From the NCBI RefSeq assembly GCF_035946055.1, contig NZ_CP108364.1, positions 4,216,001-4,280,000 on the forward strand: a stretch of DNA of 64,000 nucleotides, given 5' to 3'. This document shows, piece after piece, positions 16,262-24,482 of the stretch. This DNA comes from Streptomyces sp. NBC_01341 (GTDB taxonomy: Bacteria > Actinomycetota > Actinomycetes > Streptomycetales > Streptomycetaceae). A program made the position numbers and the translations under genes. How positions within the stretch are numbered: position 1 is the first letter of the stretch; every line of letters starts with the position of its first letter. The notes under the pieces are model-generated. The model was not told where the DNA came from and made no database searches. It saw only the letters and a list, made by a program, of their open reading frames with translations.

Positions 16262-17617
16262 GTGTCCGCGAATACCGCACCCACCGCCGAGACCGAGGCC
16301 GGCAAGCCGTCCGGTTCCGGCTTCCGCATACCCAGCGTCCCCTTCTGGGTCCAGATCGTCGCCGGTCTGGTCCTCGGTGTCCTGCTCGGATGGCTCGCCC
16401 GCAGCCAGGACATCAACTGGCTCGTCACCACGCTCGACAAGGTCGGCGGCATCTTCGTCCAGCTGCTGAAACTGGCCGTCGCGCCGCTCGTCTTCTTCGC
16501 GATCCTGGTGTCCATCACCAACCTGCGGAAGGTCAACAACGCCGCGAGGCTGGCCACCCGTACGCTCCTGTGGTTCATGATCACCTCGCTGATCGCGGTC
16601 GCCATCGGCCTCGCGATCGGCCTGATCACCGACCCCGGCGCGGGCGCGAACCTCGACATGCGCAGCGCCAAGGAGCCCGAACACGCGGGCTCCTGGCTGG
16701 ACTTCCTGACCGGCATCATCCCGACGGACATCATCACGCCGTTCACCGAGCTGAACGTCCTCCAGATCGTCTTCATGGCGGTCGTCGCCGGTATCGCTGC
16801 CCTCCAGCTCGGCGAGAAGGCCAAGCCGATCCTCGCCATCAGCGAGTCGGTCCTGGAGCTCCTCCAGAAGGCCCTGTGGTGGGTCATCCGTCTCGCCCCG
16901 CTCGGCACCGTCGGCCTCATCGGCTACGCGATCGCCACGTACGGCTGGGACCTCATCGGCAAGTACGCGACCTTCACCGCCGATGTCTACATCGGCTGCG
17001 CCCTGGTGATGTTCGGCGTCTACCCGCTGCTCCTCGCCACGGTCGCGAAGGTCAGCCCCCTGCAGTTCTTCAAGGGCGCCTGGCCCGCGATCCAGCTGGC
17101 CTTCGTCTCCCGCTCGTCGGTCGGCACCATGCCGGTCACCCAGAAGGTCACCGAGCGCCTCGGCGTCCCGAAGGAGTACGCCTCCTTCGCCGTCCCCTTC
17201 GGCGCCACGACCAAGATGGACGGCTGCGCGGCGATCTACCCGGCGCTGGCGGCGATCTTCATCGCGCAGATCTTCGACGTCCAGCTCGGGATCGGCGACT
17301 ACATCCTGATCGCGTTCGTCTCGGTGATCGGCTCGGCGGCCACCGCCGGTCTCACCGGCGCCACGGTGATGCTGACCCTGACGCTGTCGACGCTGGGCCT
17401 CCCGCTGGAGGGCGTGGGCCTGTTGCTCGCCATCGACCCGATCCTGGACATGATGCGCACCGCCACGAACGTGGCGGGACAGGCGCTGGTTCCGGTCATC
17501 GTCTCGGCCCGCGAGAAGATCCTGGACCACGACGCGTACAACTCGGCATCGGCCTCCCCGGTCGACGAGGCCGAGGTCGAGGACGCCAGGCCCGCGGGGG
17601 TTCCCGTCGCGGCCTAG
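16262..17617 (+). CDS. Dicarboxylate/amino acid:cation symporter (DAACS family)
   Basis: 451 residues from GTG 16262, with GGAG 7 bases upstream (the GTG at 16256 is too close to that site). It has about eight membrane helices and two re-entrant loops. The signature SRSSVGTMPVT is the first serine-rich hairpin, and FGATTKMDGCAAIYPA is the conserved helix-7 cation/substrate region. The family includes glutamate/aspartate carriers and the cystine carrier TcyP. The Cys-rich leader upstream makes cystine a reasonable guess, but substrate cannot be read from the sequence. Confidence 0.87.
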   Translation: MSANTAPTAETEAGKPSGSGFRIPSVPFWVQIVAGLVLGVLLGWLARSQDINWLVTTLDKVGGIFVQLLKLAVAPLVFFAILVSITNLRKVNNAARLATRTLLWFMITSLIAVAIGLAIGLITDPGAGANLDMRSAKEPEHAGSWLDFLTGIIPTDIITPFTELNVLQIVFMAVVAGIAALQLGEKAKPILAISESVLELLQKALWWVIRLAPLGTVGLIGYAIATYGWDLIGKYATFTADVYIGCALVMFGVYPLLLATVAKVSPLQFFKGAWPAIQLAFVSRSSVGTMPVTQKVTERLGVPKEYASFAVPFGATTKMDGCAAIYPALAAIFIAQIFDVQLGIGDYILIAFVSVIGSAATAGLTGATVMLTLTLSTLGLPLEGVGLLLAIDPILDMMRTATNVAGQALVPVIVSAREKILDHDAYNSASASPVDEAEVEDARPAGVPVAA

Positions 17618-17640
17618 GCACGACCCGTACCGCACGCACC

Positions 17641-17678
17641 GGGAGCGCCCCCGGCCCTACGAGGCCGGGGGCGCTCCC
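17641..17678 (+). terminator. Terminator after the symporter gene
   Basis: Perfect 16-bp stem (GGGAGCGCCCCCGGCC and its complement) with a 6-base loop, 23 bases after the stop. Confidence 0.9.
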
Positions 17679-17681
17679 GCG

Positions 17682-17699
17682 CGTGTGCGGCCGCACACG
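17682..17699. repeat. Perfect 18-bp palindrome upstream of tetR
   Basis: CGTGTGCGGCCGCACACG lies 3 bases beyond the terminator and 86 bases upstream of the TetR start. It may be a second terminator stem or a regulator site; the sequence alone does not decide. Confidence 0.45.
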
Positions 17700-17784
17700 G
17701 GCAATCGGCCACGGGGGCCGGATCGGATCCGCGGGGCACGGTGTGCGCCCGCCCGGCGCCGTAGTCTTGCCGAGGAGTAGCGCA

Positions 17785-18453
17785 GTGGGGGCGGAGGGGA
17801 TGTCTGACGTGAGTGCAGTGAAGAGCAAACGGATGCCGCGCGCGGTGCGTGAGCAGCAGATGATGGACGCGGCCGTGCAGACCTTCGGGCAGCGTGGATA
17901 CCGCGCCGCCTCGATGGACGAGATCGCCGAACTGGCCGGGGTCTCCAAGCCGTTGGTCTACCTTTACCTCAATTCCAAGGAGGAGCTCTTCACCGCGTGC
18001 ATCCGGCGCGAGTCGAAGGCGCTGGTGGAGGCCGTGACGGCGGCGGTCGAGCCGGGTCTTCCGGCGGACCGGCAGCTGTGGGCGGGGCTGAGGGCGTTCT
18101 TCACGCACACCGCGGAGAACCCCGACGGCTGGGCGGTGCTGCACCAGCAGGCGAGCTCGCACGGGGAGCCGTTCGTCAGCGAGGTCGGGGCGCTGCGCAA
18201 GGAGATCGTTGCGTTCGTGACGGGTCTGATCGGGGCGGCGGCGCGCGAGGCCCACCATGATCCGGCCCTGCCCGACCGGGACGTGGCGGGGCTCGCGCAG
18301 GCACTGGTGGGTGCCGCCGAAGCGCTCGCGGGGTGGGCCAACGTCACGCCCGGGGTCTCGGCCAAGGAGGCCGCGTCGACCCTGATGAACTTCTCGTGGG
18401 CCGGCCTGGAGAACCTCATGCACGGGCGCGGCTGGCAGTCCAGGACCGACTGA
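17785..18453 (+). CDS. TetR-family transcriptional regulator
   Basis: 222 residues from GTG 17785, chosen because GAGGAG lies 7 bases upstream; the ATG at 17800 has its purine tract too close. The N-terminal helix-turn-helix is in AASMDEIAELAGVSKPLVYL with the following YLNSKEELF. The C-terminal ligand domain is all-helical. It is adjacent and convergent to a MaoC/FabG operon, which has an 18-bp palindrome in its promoter, so it may regulate these lipid genes. That link is inferred. Confidence 0.87.
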   Translation: MGAEGMSDVSAVKSKRMPRAVREQQMMDAAVQTFGQRGYRAASMDEIAELAGVSKPLVYLYLNSKEELFTACIRRESKALVEAVTAAVEPGLPADRQLWAGLRAFFTHTAENPDGWAVLHQQASSHGEPFVSEVGALRKEIVAFVTGLIGAAAREAHHDPALPDRDVAGLAQALVGAAEALAGWANVTPGVSAKEAASTLMNFSWAGLENLMHGRGWQSRTD

Positions 18454-18454
18454 G

Positions 18455-18483
18455 GGGCCCGGTCCGGCGGGGGAGCCGGGCCC
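18455..18483. terminator. Terminator between convergent tetR and maoC-type genes
   Basis: GGGCCCGG / CCGGGCCC, 8-bp arms around 13 bases, lying directly between the two stop codons (18453 and 18493). Confidence 0.6.
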
Positions 18484-18492
18484 GGCCCGGCC

Positions 18493-19365
18493 TCAGTCCG
18501 CCCTGGTCACGTGCCCGGTGAGGTGGACGCGGCTGCCGTCGCACACCTCGAAGTCCCGCCCGGCCGCGGCGTAGGTGACGGTGGCGGGCAGCAGCACGGG
18601 GGCCCTGAAGTCGGCCCGGACGGAGCGTATGCGGCCGGGATCCCCGACCCCGCCTCCGCTCTCCTGGGCCAGGCAGCGGGCGACGGTCCACATGCCGTGC
18701 GCGATGTGCCGGGGGAAGCCGAACAGCCGTGCCGTCACCGGGTGGAGGTGGATGGGGTTCCGGTCGCCGGACGCGGCGCCGTACCGCCGTCCCAGGCCGG
18801 TGGGCAGATGCCACTCGGCCACGGCGGGCAGTCCGGCGCCGGCCGCGGGTCCGCGAGGAGCCGGGGAGGTGCCGCCGGAGGGCGACGGCTGCTCGGGAGC
18901 GCCCGGCCTCCCGGTCGCGTGCCGGGACAGGTACCCGCTGCGGGATTCCCAGACGAGGGCGCCGTCGAGTCGGGCCTCCGTCACCATGGTGACCTCGGTG
19001 CCCCGCCGATGAGGCGTCAGGGCGGCCGCGTACACGGTGAGTTCGAGGGTGTCGTGCGGCTGGAGCACCCGGTGCCCGGTGATCTCGATCCAGGTGTGCA
19101 CCAGGCCGAGTACCGGGAGCGGGAAGCCGCGGCCGGTCATGACCCGCATCGCCGACGGGAAGCCGAGGACGTGAGGATAGGTGAGCGGCAGTACGCCCGA
19201 CTCGGCGAAGCCGCAGACCCTGCTGTACGCGGCGAGAGGCCCGGGGGCGATACGGGACGGCGCGAGCACCTCGCGTCGGGCGGGCAGTGCGGCGCCGGGC
19301 CGCCCGGCCCGCTTGAACGGCGAGGTGACGGCTCCGCGCACCAGGGAGAGGCCGAGGCTGCTCAT
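18493..19365 (-). CDS. MaoC-family dehydratase (hot-dog fold enoyl hydratase)
   Basis: 290 residues. The C-terminal half holds the hydratase-2 motif, with the Asp/His pair in ASGDRNPIHLHPVTARLFGF (about 206-225), followed by HIAHGMWTVARCL. The N-terminal half is a second, inactive-looking hot-dog domain, as in double-hot-dog MaoC proteins. It hydrates trans-2-enoyl thioesters. It is the second gene of an operon with the FabG-like reductase, 3 bases apart, and lies opposite a thiolase gene, so the three could carry out consecutive chain-processing steps. Confidence 0.85.
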   Translation of the reverse strand: MSSLGLSLVRGAVTSPFKRAGRPGAALPARREVLAPSRIAPGPLAAYSRVCGFAESGVLPLTYPHVLGFPSAMRVMTGRGFPLPVLGLVHTWIEITGHRVLQPHDTLELTVYAAALTPHRRGTEVTMVTEARLDGALVWESRSGYLSRHATGRPGAPEQPSPSGGTSPAPRGPAAGAGLPAVAEWHLPTGLGRRYGAASGDRNPIHLHPVTARLFGFPRHIAHGMWTVARCLAQESGGGVGDPGRIRSVRADFRAPVLLPATVTYAAAGRDFEVCDGSRVHLTGHVTRAD

Positions 19366-19368
19366 CGG

Positions 19369-20691
19369 TCAGGCCCCCAGCAGGCTCTGGCCGCAGACGC
19401 GTACGACCTGACCGTTGACGGCGCCTGACCCGGGCTGGGCGAACCACGCGACCGTCTCCGCGACGTCGACCGGAAGGCCGCCCTGTGAGAGGGAGTTCAT
19501 CCTGCGTCCCGCCTCCCGGATGAAGAGCGGCACCGCGGCCGTCATCTTCGTCTCGATGAACCCGGGCGCGACGGCGTTGACGGTGACGCCGTGCTCGACG
19601 GCCGCGCGCGGGGCCAGGGACCGGACCATGCCGATGATCCCCGCCTTGCCGGCCGCGTAGTTCGTCTGGCCGTTGTTCCCGGCGATCCCGGCGATGGAGG
19701 CGGTGGCGACGATCCGGCCGCCGCGGTTCACGGTGCCCGACTTCAGCAGGGCGTCCGTGGTGCGCAAAACGCTGTCCAGGTTCACGTCGATGACGGAGGC
19801 CCAGCGGTCGGCCGCCATGTTGGCGAGCCGTCGGTCGCGCGTGATGCCCGCGTTGTGGACGAGGACGTCCAGGCCGCCGGGAGCGGCCGTGGCGATCCGT
19901 TCGGCGGCGTCGGGTGCGGTGATGTCCAGCGGCAGGGCGGTCGCCCCGAGCCGGTCGGCGGTGCGGACCAGCTCCTCCCGCGCCTGGGGCACGTCCAGGC
20001 AGATCACCTTCGCGCCGTCCCTGGCGAGAGCGGACGCGACGGCCGCCCCGATGCCGCGGGCGGCACCGGTGACCAGGGCGGTGCGGCCCGACAGGGGTGC
20101 CGCCCGGTCGGCGTCCTCGCCGGGGGCGTCGGCGGTGAGCTGGACGACCTGGCCGCTGATGTACGCGGAGCGGGGGGACAGCAGGAAGCGCAGCGTGGAC
20201 CCGGCCGACGCGGCGGTGGCTCCCGGGGCGAGCCTGACCAGCTGTGCGGTGGAGCCCCTGCCGATCTCCTTGCCGAGCGAGCGCACGAACCCTTCGAGCG
20301 CCTGCTGGGCGGCAGCCTGGTGGTGGTCGTCGGGGGAGGGCGTGGAACCGAGCACGACGACACGGCCGTTTCCGGCGAGCGACCGTACGACGGGGTGGAG
20401 AGCCGCGTGCACGTCGGCCAGCCCGGCGGCCGTGGTGACCCCGGTCGCGTCCAGGACGATGCCGGCCGGCCGTTCGGCGCTTTCGGTGACCTTCAGCCCG
20501 GTCGTGGCCAGCACCGGGACGAGCTGCCCCGGCCAGGCGGATTCGCCGGCGGTGAGGTGCAGCAACGGCCCTTCCAGGGCAGGGGTTTCGACGGACCAGC
20601 GGCGCAGCGCCGCCGGCGCGGGCAGCCCGGTCCTGCGGGTCAGGAAGCGGCCGGTTGCTGTACCGGTGAAGTGCAGATAGCGGTCGGCCAT
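19369..20691 (-). CDS. 3-oxoacyl-ACP/CoA reductase, long FabG4-like form
   Basis: 440 residues, much longer than ordinary FabG (about 245). The first 200 residues form a degenerate Rossmann-like domain. The second is a full SDR domain with TGAARGIGAAVASAL (NAD(P) site), HNAGITRD, a Ser in ATASIAGIAG and YAAGKAGIIG (catalytic Tyr/Lys). This two-domain form is the high-molecular-weight FabG found in actinobacteria, which reduces 3-oxoacyl-CoA. It is divergent from the thiolase gene across a 75-base spacer containing an 18-bp palindrome. Confidence 0.88.
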   Translation of the reverse strand: MADRYLHFTGTATGRFLTRRTGLPAPAALRRWSVETPALEGPLLHLTAGESAWPGQLVPVLATTGLKVTESAERPAGIVLDATGVTTAAGLADVHAALHPVVRSLAGNGRVVVLGSTPSPDDHHQAAAQQALEGFVRSLGKEIGRGSTAQLVRLAPGATAASAGSTLRFLLSPRSAYISGQVVQLTADAPGEDADRAAPLSGRTALVTGAARGIGAAVASALARDGAKVICLDVPQAREELVRTADRLGATALPLDITAPDAAERIATAAPGGLDVLVHNAGITRDRRLANMAADRWASVIDVNLDSVLRTTDALLKSGTVNRGGRIVATASIAGIAGNNGQTNYAAGKAGIIGMVRSLAPRAAVEHGVTVNAVAPGFIETKMTAAVPLFIREAGRRMNSLSQGGLPVDVAETVAWFAQPGSGAVNGQVVRVCGQSLLGA

Positions 20692-20724
20692 TGTCCAGAC
20701 TCCTGCTCGGTCGTAGATTTACTG

Positions 20725-20742
20725 TTGAGTAAGGTTACTCAA
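20725..20742. promoter_or_regulatory. Palindromic operator between fabG4-like and thiolase genes
   Basis: Perfect TTGAGTAA-GG-TTACTCAA, 18 bp, in the only AT-rich part of the divergent spacer. Its length and symmetry suit a TetR-family dimer, and it could repress both directions at once. Confidence 0.6.
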
Positions 20743-20766
20743 GGGTCAGGAGTAGGTCGAGATGAG

Positions 20767-22044
20767 TTGGTCGAGTTGATTCCCCTCGCGCTTCCCCAGC
20801 CGCGCAGGGTCGCGGTCGTCGGCGGTACCCGCATCCCGTTCGCCCGCTCCGACGGCCCCTACGCGCACGCGTCCAACCAGCAGATGCTGACTGCCGCACT
20901 GGACGGACTCGTCGACCGGTTCGGCCTCCGGGGGCAGCGGGTCGGCGAGTTCGTCGCCGGCGCGGTGCTCAAGCACAGCCGTGACTTCAACCTGGCCCGC
21001 GAGACCGTCCTGGGCAGCGCGCTGGACCCCCGCACACCGGCGTACGACATCCAACAGGCGTGCGGCACCGGGCTGCAGGCCGTCATCGCCGCCGCCAACA
21101 AGATCGCTCTCGGTGCGGTCGACTCGGCGGTCGCCGGAGGTGCGGACACCACCAGCGACGCGCCGCTCGGGGTCAACGACCGGCTGCGCCGCATCCTGCT
21201 GGACGCCCGGCGTGCGAAGTCCGCGGGCGCCCGGCTCAGGGCCCTGGCCGCCGTACGCCCGAGTCATCTCGTCCCGGACATCCCGCGCAACGCCGAGCCG
21301 CGTACCGGCCTTTCGATGGGTGAGCACGCGGCCGTCACCGCCCGGAAGTGGGGTGTGCCCCGCGAGGACCAGGACCTGCTGGCGGCCACCAGCCACCAGC
21401 GGCTCGCCGCCGCGTACGAGCGCGGCTTCCTGGACGACCTCGTCGTGCCCTACCTGGGCCTGGACCGTGACCAGAACCTGCGCCCGGGGTCCACGGTGGA
21501 GAAATTCGCCACTCTGAAACCGGTGTTCGGCGCCGGTCACCCCGACGCGACGATGACCGCGGGCAATTCCACTCCGCTCACCGACGGCGCCGCCACCGTG
21601 CTCCTGGCCAGCGAGGAGTGGGCCAGGGCGCGCGGCCTGGAACCACTGGCCTACCTGTCGCTGTACGAGACGGCGGCCGTGGACTACGTGCACGGCGAGG
21701 ACGGGCTCCTGATGGCACCCGCCTATGCCGTACCGCGCGTGCTGGAGCGGGCCGGGCTGACGATGGGCGACTTCGACCTCGTCGAGGTCCACGAGGCGTT
21801 CGCCTCCCAGGTCCTCGCGACCCTCGCCTCATGGGAGGAGCAAGGGCTGGCGCCCGTCGACCGGGACCGGTTGAACGTGGCCGGGTCGTCCCTCGCCACC
21901 GGGCACCCCTTCGCCGCGACCGGTGCCCGGATCGTGGCGACCCTCGCCAAGCTCCTCGCGGAGCGCGACGCGCCCGGCAGGGGGCTGATCTCGGTCTGCG
22001 CCGCCGGAGGTCAGGGGGTCACCGCCATCCTGGAGCGCCCCTGA
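20767..22044 (+). CDS. Acetyl-CoA C-acyltransferase (thiolase)
   Basis: About 425 residues if it starts at TTG 20767; TTG 20776 is the other in-frame choice. Thiolase motifs are present: nucleophile Cys in QQACGTGLQ (Cys99 from TTG 20767), VEVHEAF, ATGHPFAATGAR and CAAGGQG with the second Cys. It catalyses reversible acyl-CoA/acetyl-CoA condensation or cleavage. The start is odd: the good AGGAG (20748-20752) is 9 bases before an out-of-frame ATG at 20762 that opens only a five-codon reading frame ending at 20779. It pairs functionally with the divergent MaoC/FabG operon. Confidence 0.85.
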   Translation: MVELIPLALPQPRRVAVVGGTRIPFARSDGPYAHASNQQMLTAALDGLVDRFGLRGQRVGEFVAGAVLKHSRDFNLARETVLGSALDPRTPAYDIQQACGTGLQAVIAAANKIALGAVDSAVAGGADTTSDAPLGVNDRLRRILLDARRAKSAGARLRALAAVRPSHLVPDIPRNAEPRTGLSMGEHAAVTARKWGVPREDQDLLAATSHQRLAAAYERGFLDDLVVPYLGLDRDQNLRPGSTVEKFATLKPVFGAGHPDATMTAGNSTPLTDGAATVLLASEEWARARGLEPLAYLSLYETAAVDYVHGEDGLLMAPAYAVPRVLERAGLTMGDFDLVEVHEAFASQVLATLASWEEQGLAPVDRDRLNVAGSSLATGHPFAATGARIVATLAKLLAERDAPGRGLISVCAAGGQGVTAILERP

Positions 22045-22276
22045 ACGACACGCGAACCCTGTCCCTGCCGCCCGGCCCGGGGCCGCCGAGGCGGCCCTCT
22101 GCCCCGTCCCGGACCGAGGCACGGCCCATTCACCCGTCCCGGGCCGCGAGCCGGCCCGCATCGTGAACGACCCGCCGCCCTTCCACACGTGAACGACCCC
22201 CGCGCATCCAGCAGCCGCTCGGCGCCTGCCCCAGGGACGGGGCCCGGCGCCGAACCACCATGTCGAGGAGCCGCTC

Positions 22277-24193
22277 GTGTCCACGCCCGCCCCCACAACC
22301 GCCACGCCCGCCGAGCCCGTCCTGGTCGAGCCGACCAAGGTCAGGGCGGCCGACGGCACCGTACGCGAAGTGTCCGTGCCGCTGTTCGCGCCGACGGTGC
22401 GGAGCGGCTCGCTCGCCGAGATCCCCTTCGACAACGCACGCGAGGCCCCGGCGGAGCCCGTCCTCAGCCGCAAGCAGGGGGACGGCAGCTGGCAGGACGT
22501 GACCGCCGGGGAGTTCGCGGCGGAGGTCCGGGCCGTCGCGAAGGGCCTGATCGCCGAGGGCCTCCAGAGCGGTGACCGGGTCGCGATCATGGCCCGTACG
22601 ACCTACGAGTGGACGCTGCTCGACTTCGCGTCCTGGGCGGCCGGGCTGGTCACCGTGCCCGTCTACCCCACCTCGTCCGCCTTCCAGACGCGCTGGATCC
22701 TCCAGGACTCCGGAGCCGTCGCCTGCGCCGTCGAGACGAAGGAACAGGGGCGGCTGGTCAGCCAGGAGCGCCAGCAGCTGGGCGACCTCACCCACCTGTG
22801 GCAGTTCGACACGGGGGCCATCGGCCGGCTGAAGGCGCTCGGCAAGGACGTCCCCGACGCGGTCGTCACCGCCCGGCGCGCCGCCCTGGACCCGCAGAGC
22901 CCCGCCACACTGATCTACACGTCCGGCACGACGGGAAGGCCCAAGGGCTGCGTCCTGACCCACGCGAACTTCTTCGCCGAGGTCGACAACGCCATCGAGC
23001 TGCTCCACCCGGTCTTCAGGTCGGTCTCGAAGTACCCCGCCTCGACCCTGCTGTTCCTGCCCCTGTCCCATGTCTTCGGGCGGATGGTGGCGATCGGCTG
23101 TCTGCGCGCGCGGGTCCGGCTCGGGCACGCGCCCTCCCTCTCGACCGAGGACCTGCTCGCCGACCTCGCCGGATTCAAGCCGTCGTTCCTGCTGGCCATC
23201 CCCTACGTCCTGGAGAAGGTCTTCAACACCGGCCGCGCGACGGCGGAGAGGATGGGCCGTGCCTCGTCCTTCGACCGCGCCGCCCGCATCGCGCGGCGCT
23301 ACGGAGAGGCCGTCGAGGCCGCCGAACACGGCACGGGCCCCGGCCCCGGCCTCGGGCTGCGCGCCGCCCGCGCCCTCTACGATCCGCTGGTCTACCGCCG
23401 CATCCGCGCGGCCCTGGGCGGTCACGTCCGGTACGCGATCTGCGGCGGCTCCCCGCTGGGGCGCCGGCTCGCGGCGTTCTACGCGGGGGCCGGCATCCAG
23501 ATCTTCGAGGGCTACGGCCTGACCGAGACGACGGCGGCGGCCACGGTCACCCCGCCGCTCAGGCCTCGTCTCGGCACGGTGGGCTGGCCCCTGCCGGGCA
23601 CCGCCGTGCGGATCGCGGACGACGGCGAGGTCCTGCTCAGGGGCGGCCAGGTCTTCGGGGGCTACTGGGACACCGAGCGTGGCAGGGCCGTCCCGTACAC
23701 GGAGGACACGTGGTTCCCGACCGGTGACCTCGGTGCCCTGGACGAGGACGGCTACCTCACGATCACCGGCCGCAAGAAGGACATCATCATCACGTCGGGC
23801 GGCAAGAACGTCACCCCCGCCCCGCTGGAGGACTGGCTGCGCGCCCATCCGCTGGTCGGCCAGTGCATGGTGGTCGGCGACAACCGCCCGTTCGTCAGCG
23901 CCCTGATCACCCTGGAGCCGGACGGTCTCGCCCACTGGCGCCGGATGCGGAAGAAGGAGGGGATCCCCCTGCGTGAGCTGGTCCAGGACGAGGAGCTGCG
24001 CACGGCACTGCAGCGGGCGGTCGACGAGGCCAACCGGCTGGTCTCGCGGCCGGAGTCGATCCGTAAGTTCACCGTCCTGCCCGGGGAGTTCACCGAGGAG
24101 AGCGGTCATCTCACACCCTCGCTGAAGCTGAAGAGGGACGCGATCGCACGGGACTTCGACGCGGAGATCGAAGAGCTCTACCGCCGTACGTGA
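22277..24193 (+). CDS. Long-chain acyl-CoA synthetase (AMP-binding family)
   Basis: 638 residues from GTG 22277, with GAGGAG upstream. The adenylation motifs are YTSGTTGRPKG (about 214-224), GYGLTE for the adenine site, TGDLGALDEDGYLTITGR and the C-terminal KDIIITSGGKN hinge region with a later catalytic Lys near SLKLKRD. The size fits FadD15-like long-chain synthetases. It activates fatty acids to acyl-CoA and would feed the thiolase/FabG/MaoC set next to it. A 10-bp-stem terminator follows. Confidence 0.9.
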   Translation: MSTPAPTTATPAEPVLVEPTKVRAADGTVREVSVPLFAPTVRSGSLAEIPFDNAREAPAEPVLSRKQGDGSWQDVTAGEFAAEVRAVAKGLIAEGLQSGDRVAIMARTTYEWTLLDFASWAAGLVTVPVYPTSSAFQTRWILQDSGAVACAVETKEQGRLVSQERQQLGDLTHLWQFDTGAIGRLKALGKDVPDAVVTARRAALDPQSPATLIYTSGTTGRPKGCVLTHANFFAEVDNAIELLHPVFRSVSKYPASTLLFLPLSHVFGRMVAIGCLRARVRLGHAPSLSTEDLLADLAGFKPSFLLAIPYVLEKVFNTGRATAERMGRASSFDRAARIARRYGEAVEAAEHGTGPGPGLGLRAARALYDPLVYRRIRAALGGHVRYAICGGSPLGRRLAAFYAGAGIQIFEGYGLTETTAAATVTPPLRPRLGTVGWPLPGTAVRIADDGEVLLRGGQVFGGYWDTERGRAVPYTEDTWFPTGDLGALDEDGYLTITGRKKDIIITSGGKNVTPAPLEDWLRAHPLVGQCMVVGDNRPFVSALITLEPDGLAHWRRMRKKEGIPLRELVQDEELRTALQRAVDEANRLVSRPESIRKFTVLPGEFTEESGHLTPSLKLKRDAIARDFDAEIEELYRRT

Positions 24194-24231
24194 CCGAGGT
24201 GCAGTACCGCGCGGAGGAGCGACCGCGCATT

Positions 24232-24253
24232 GACGGCGGCCGGGGCCGCCGTC
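24232..24253 (+). terminator. Terminator after the acyl-CoA synthetase gene
   Basis: GACGGCGGCC / GGCCGCCGTC, 10-bp arms separated by two bases, 39 bases after the stop. The inner pairs must open to form the loop. Confidence 0.6.
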
Positions 24254-24351
24254 CATGCCCGGCCCGCCAGGCACCGGAAAAATTGGAACCAGGACAAAGC
24301 GGGCGGAGGTGCGGTTCCCGCATACTCGTCGGTCGGTCATTCGGGCAAACA

Positions 24352-24371
24352 TTCCAAGGCCGAATTTGGAA
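24352..24371. promoter_or_regulatory. Inverted repeat in the APC permease promoter region
   Basis: TTCCAA-N8-TTGGAA in an AT-rich stretch about 110 bases before the permease start. It is a possible regulator site; no -35/-10 pair is clear enough to call. Confidence 0.35.
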
Positions 24372-24482
24372 AATGCCTACGATAAAGCGGCCAATAGGCC
24401 GAGAGTGGCGCGATAACGCAAGGGCGAGACGCTGGAGTCTCACCCTCCGGATATGGATATCGCAGCGCATAACGTCCTCCCC

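Noticed and set aside
16005..16280. 91-codon minus-strand frame across the leader region
   Set aside because: Overlaps a promoter, a palindrome and the Cys leader; its product is Arg/Thr-rich without any motif.
22149..22210. Short repeat CGTGAACGACCC occurring twice upstream of the acyl-CoA synthetase gene
   Set aside because: Two copies of 12 bases in a GC-rich spacer without symmetry or a promoter context; too weak to call.
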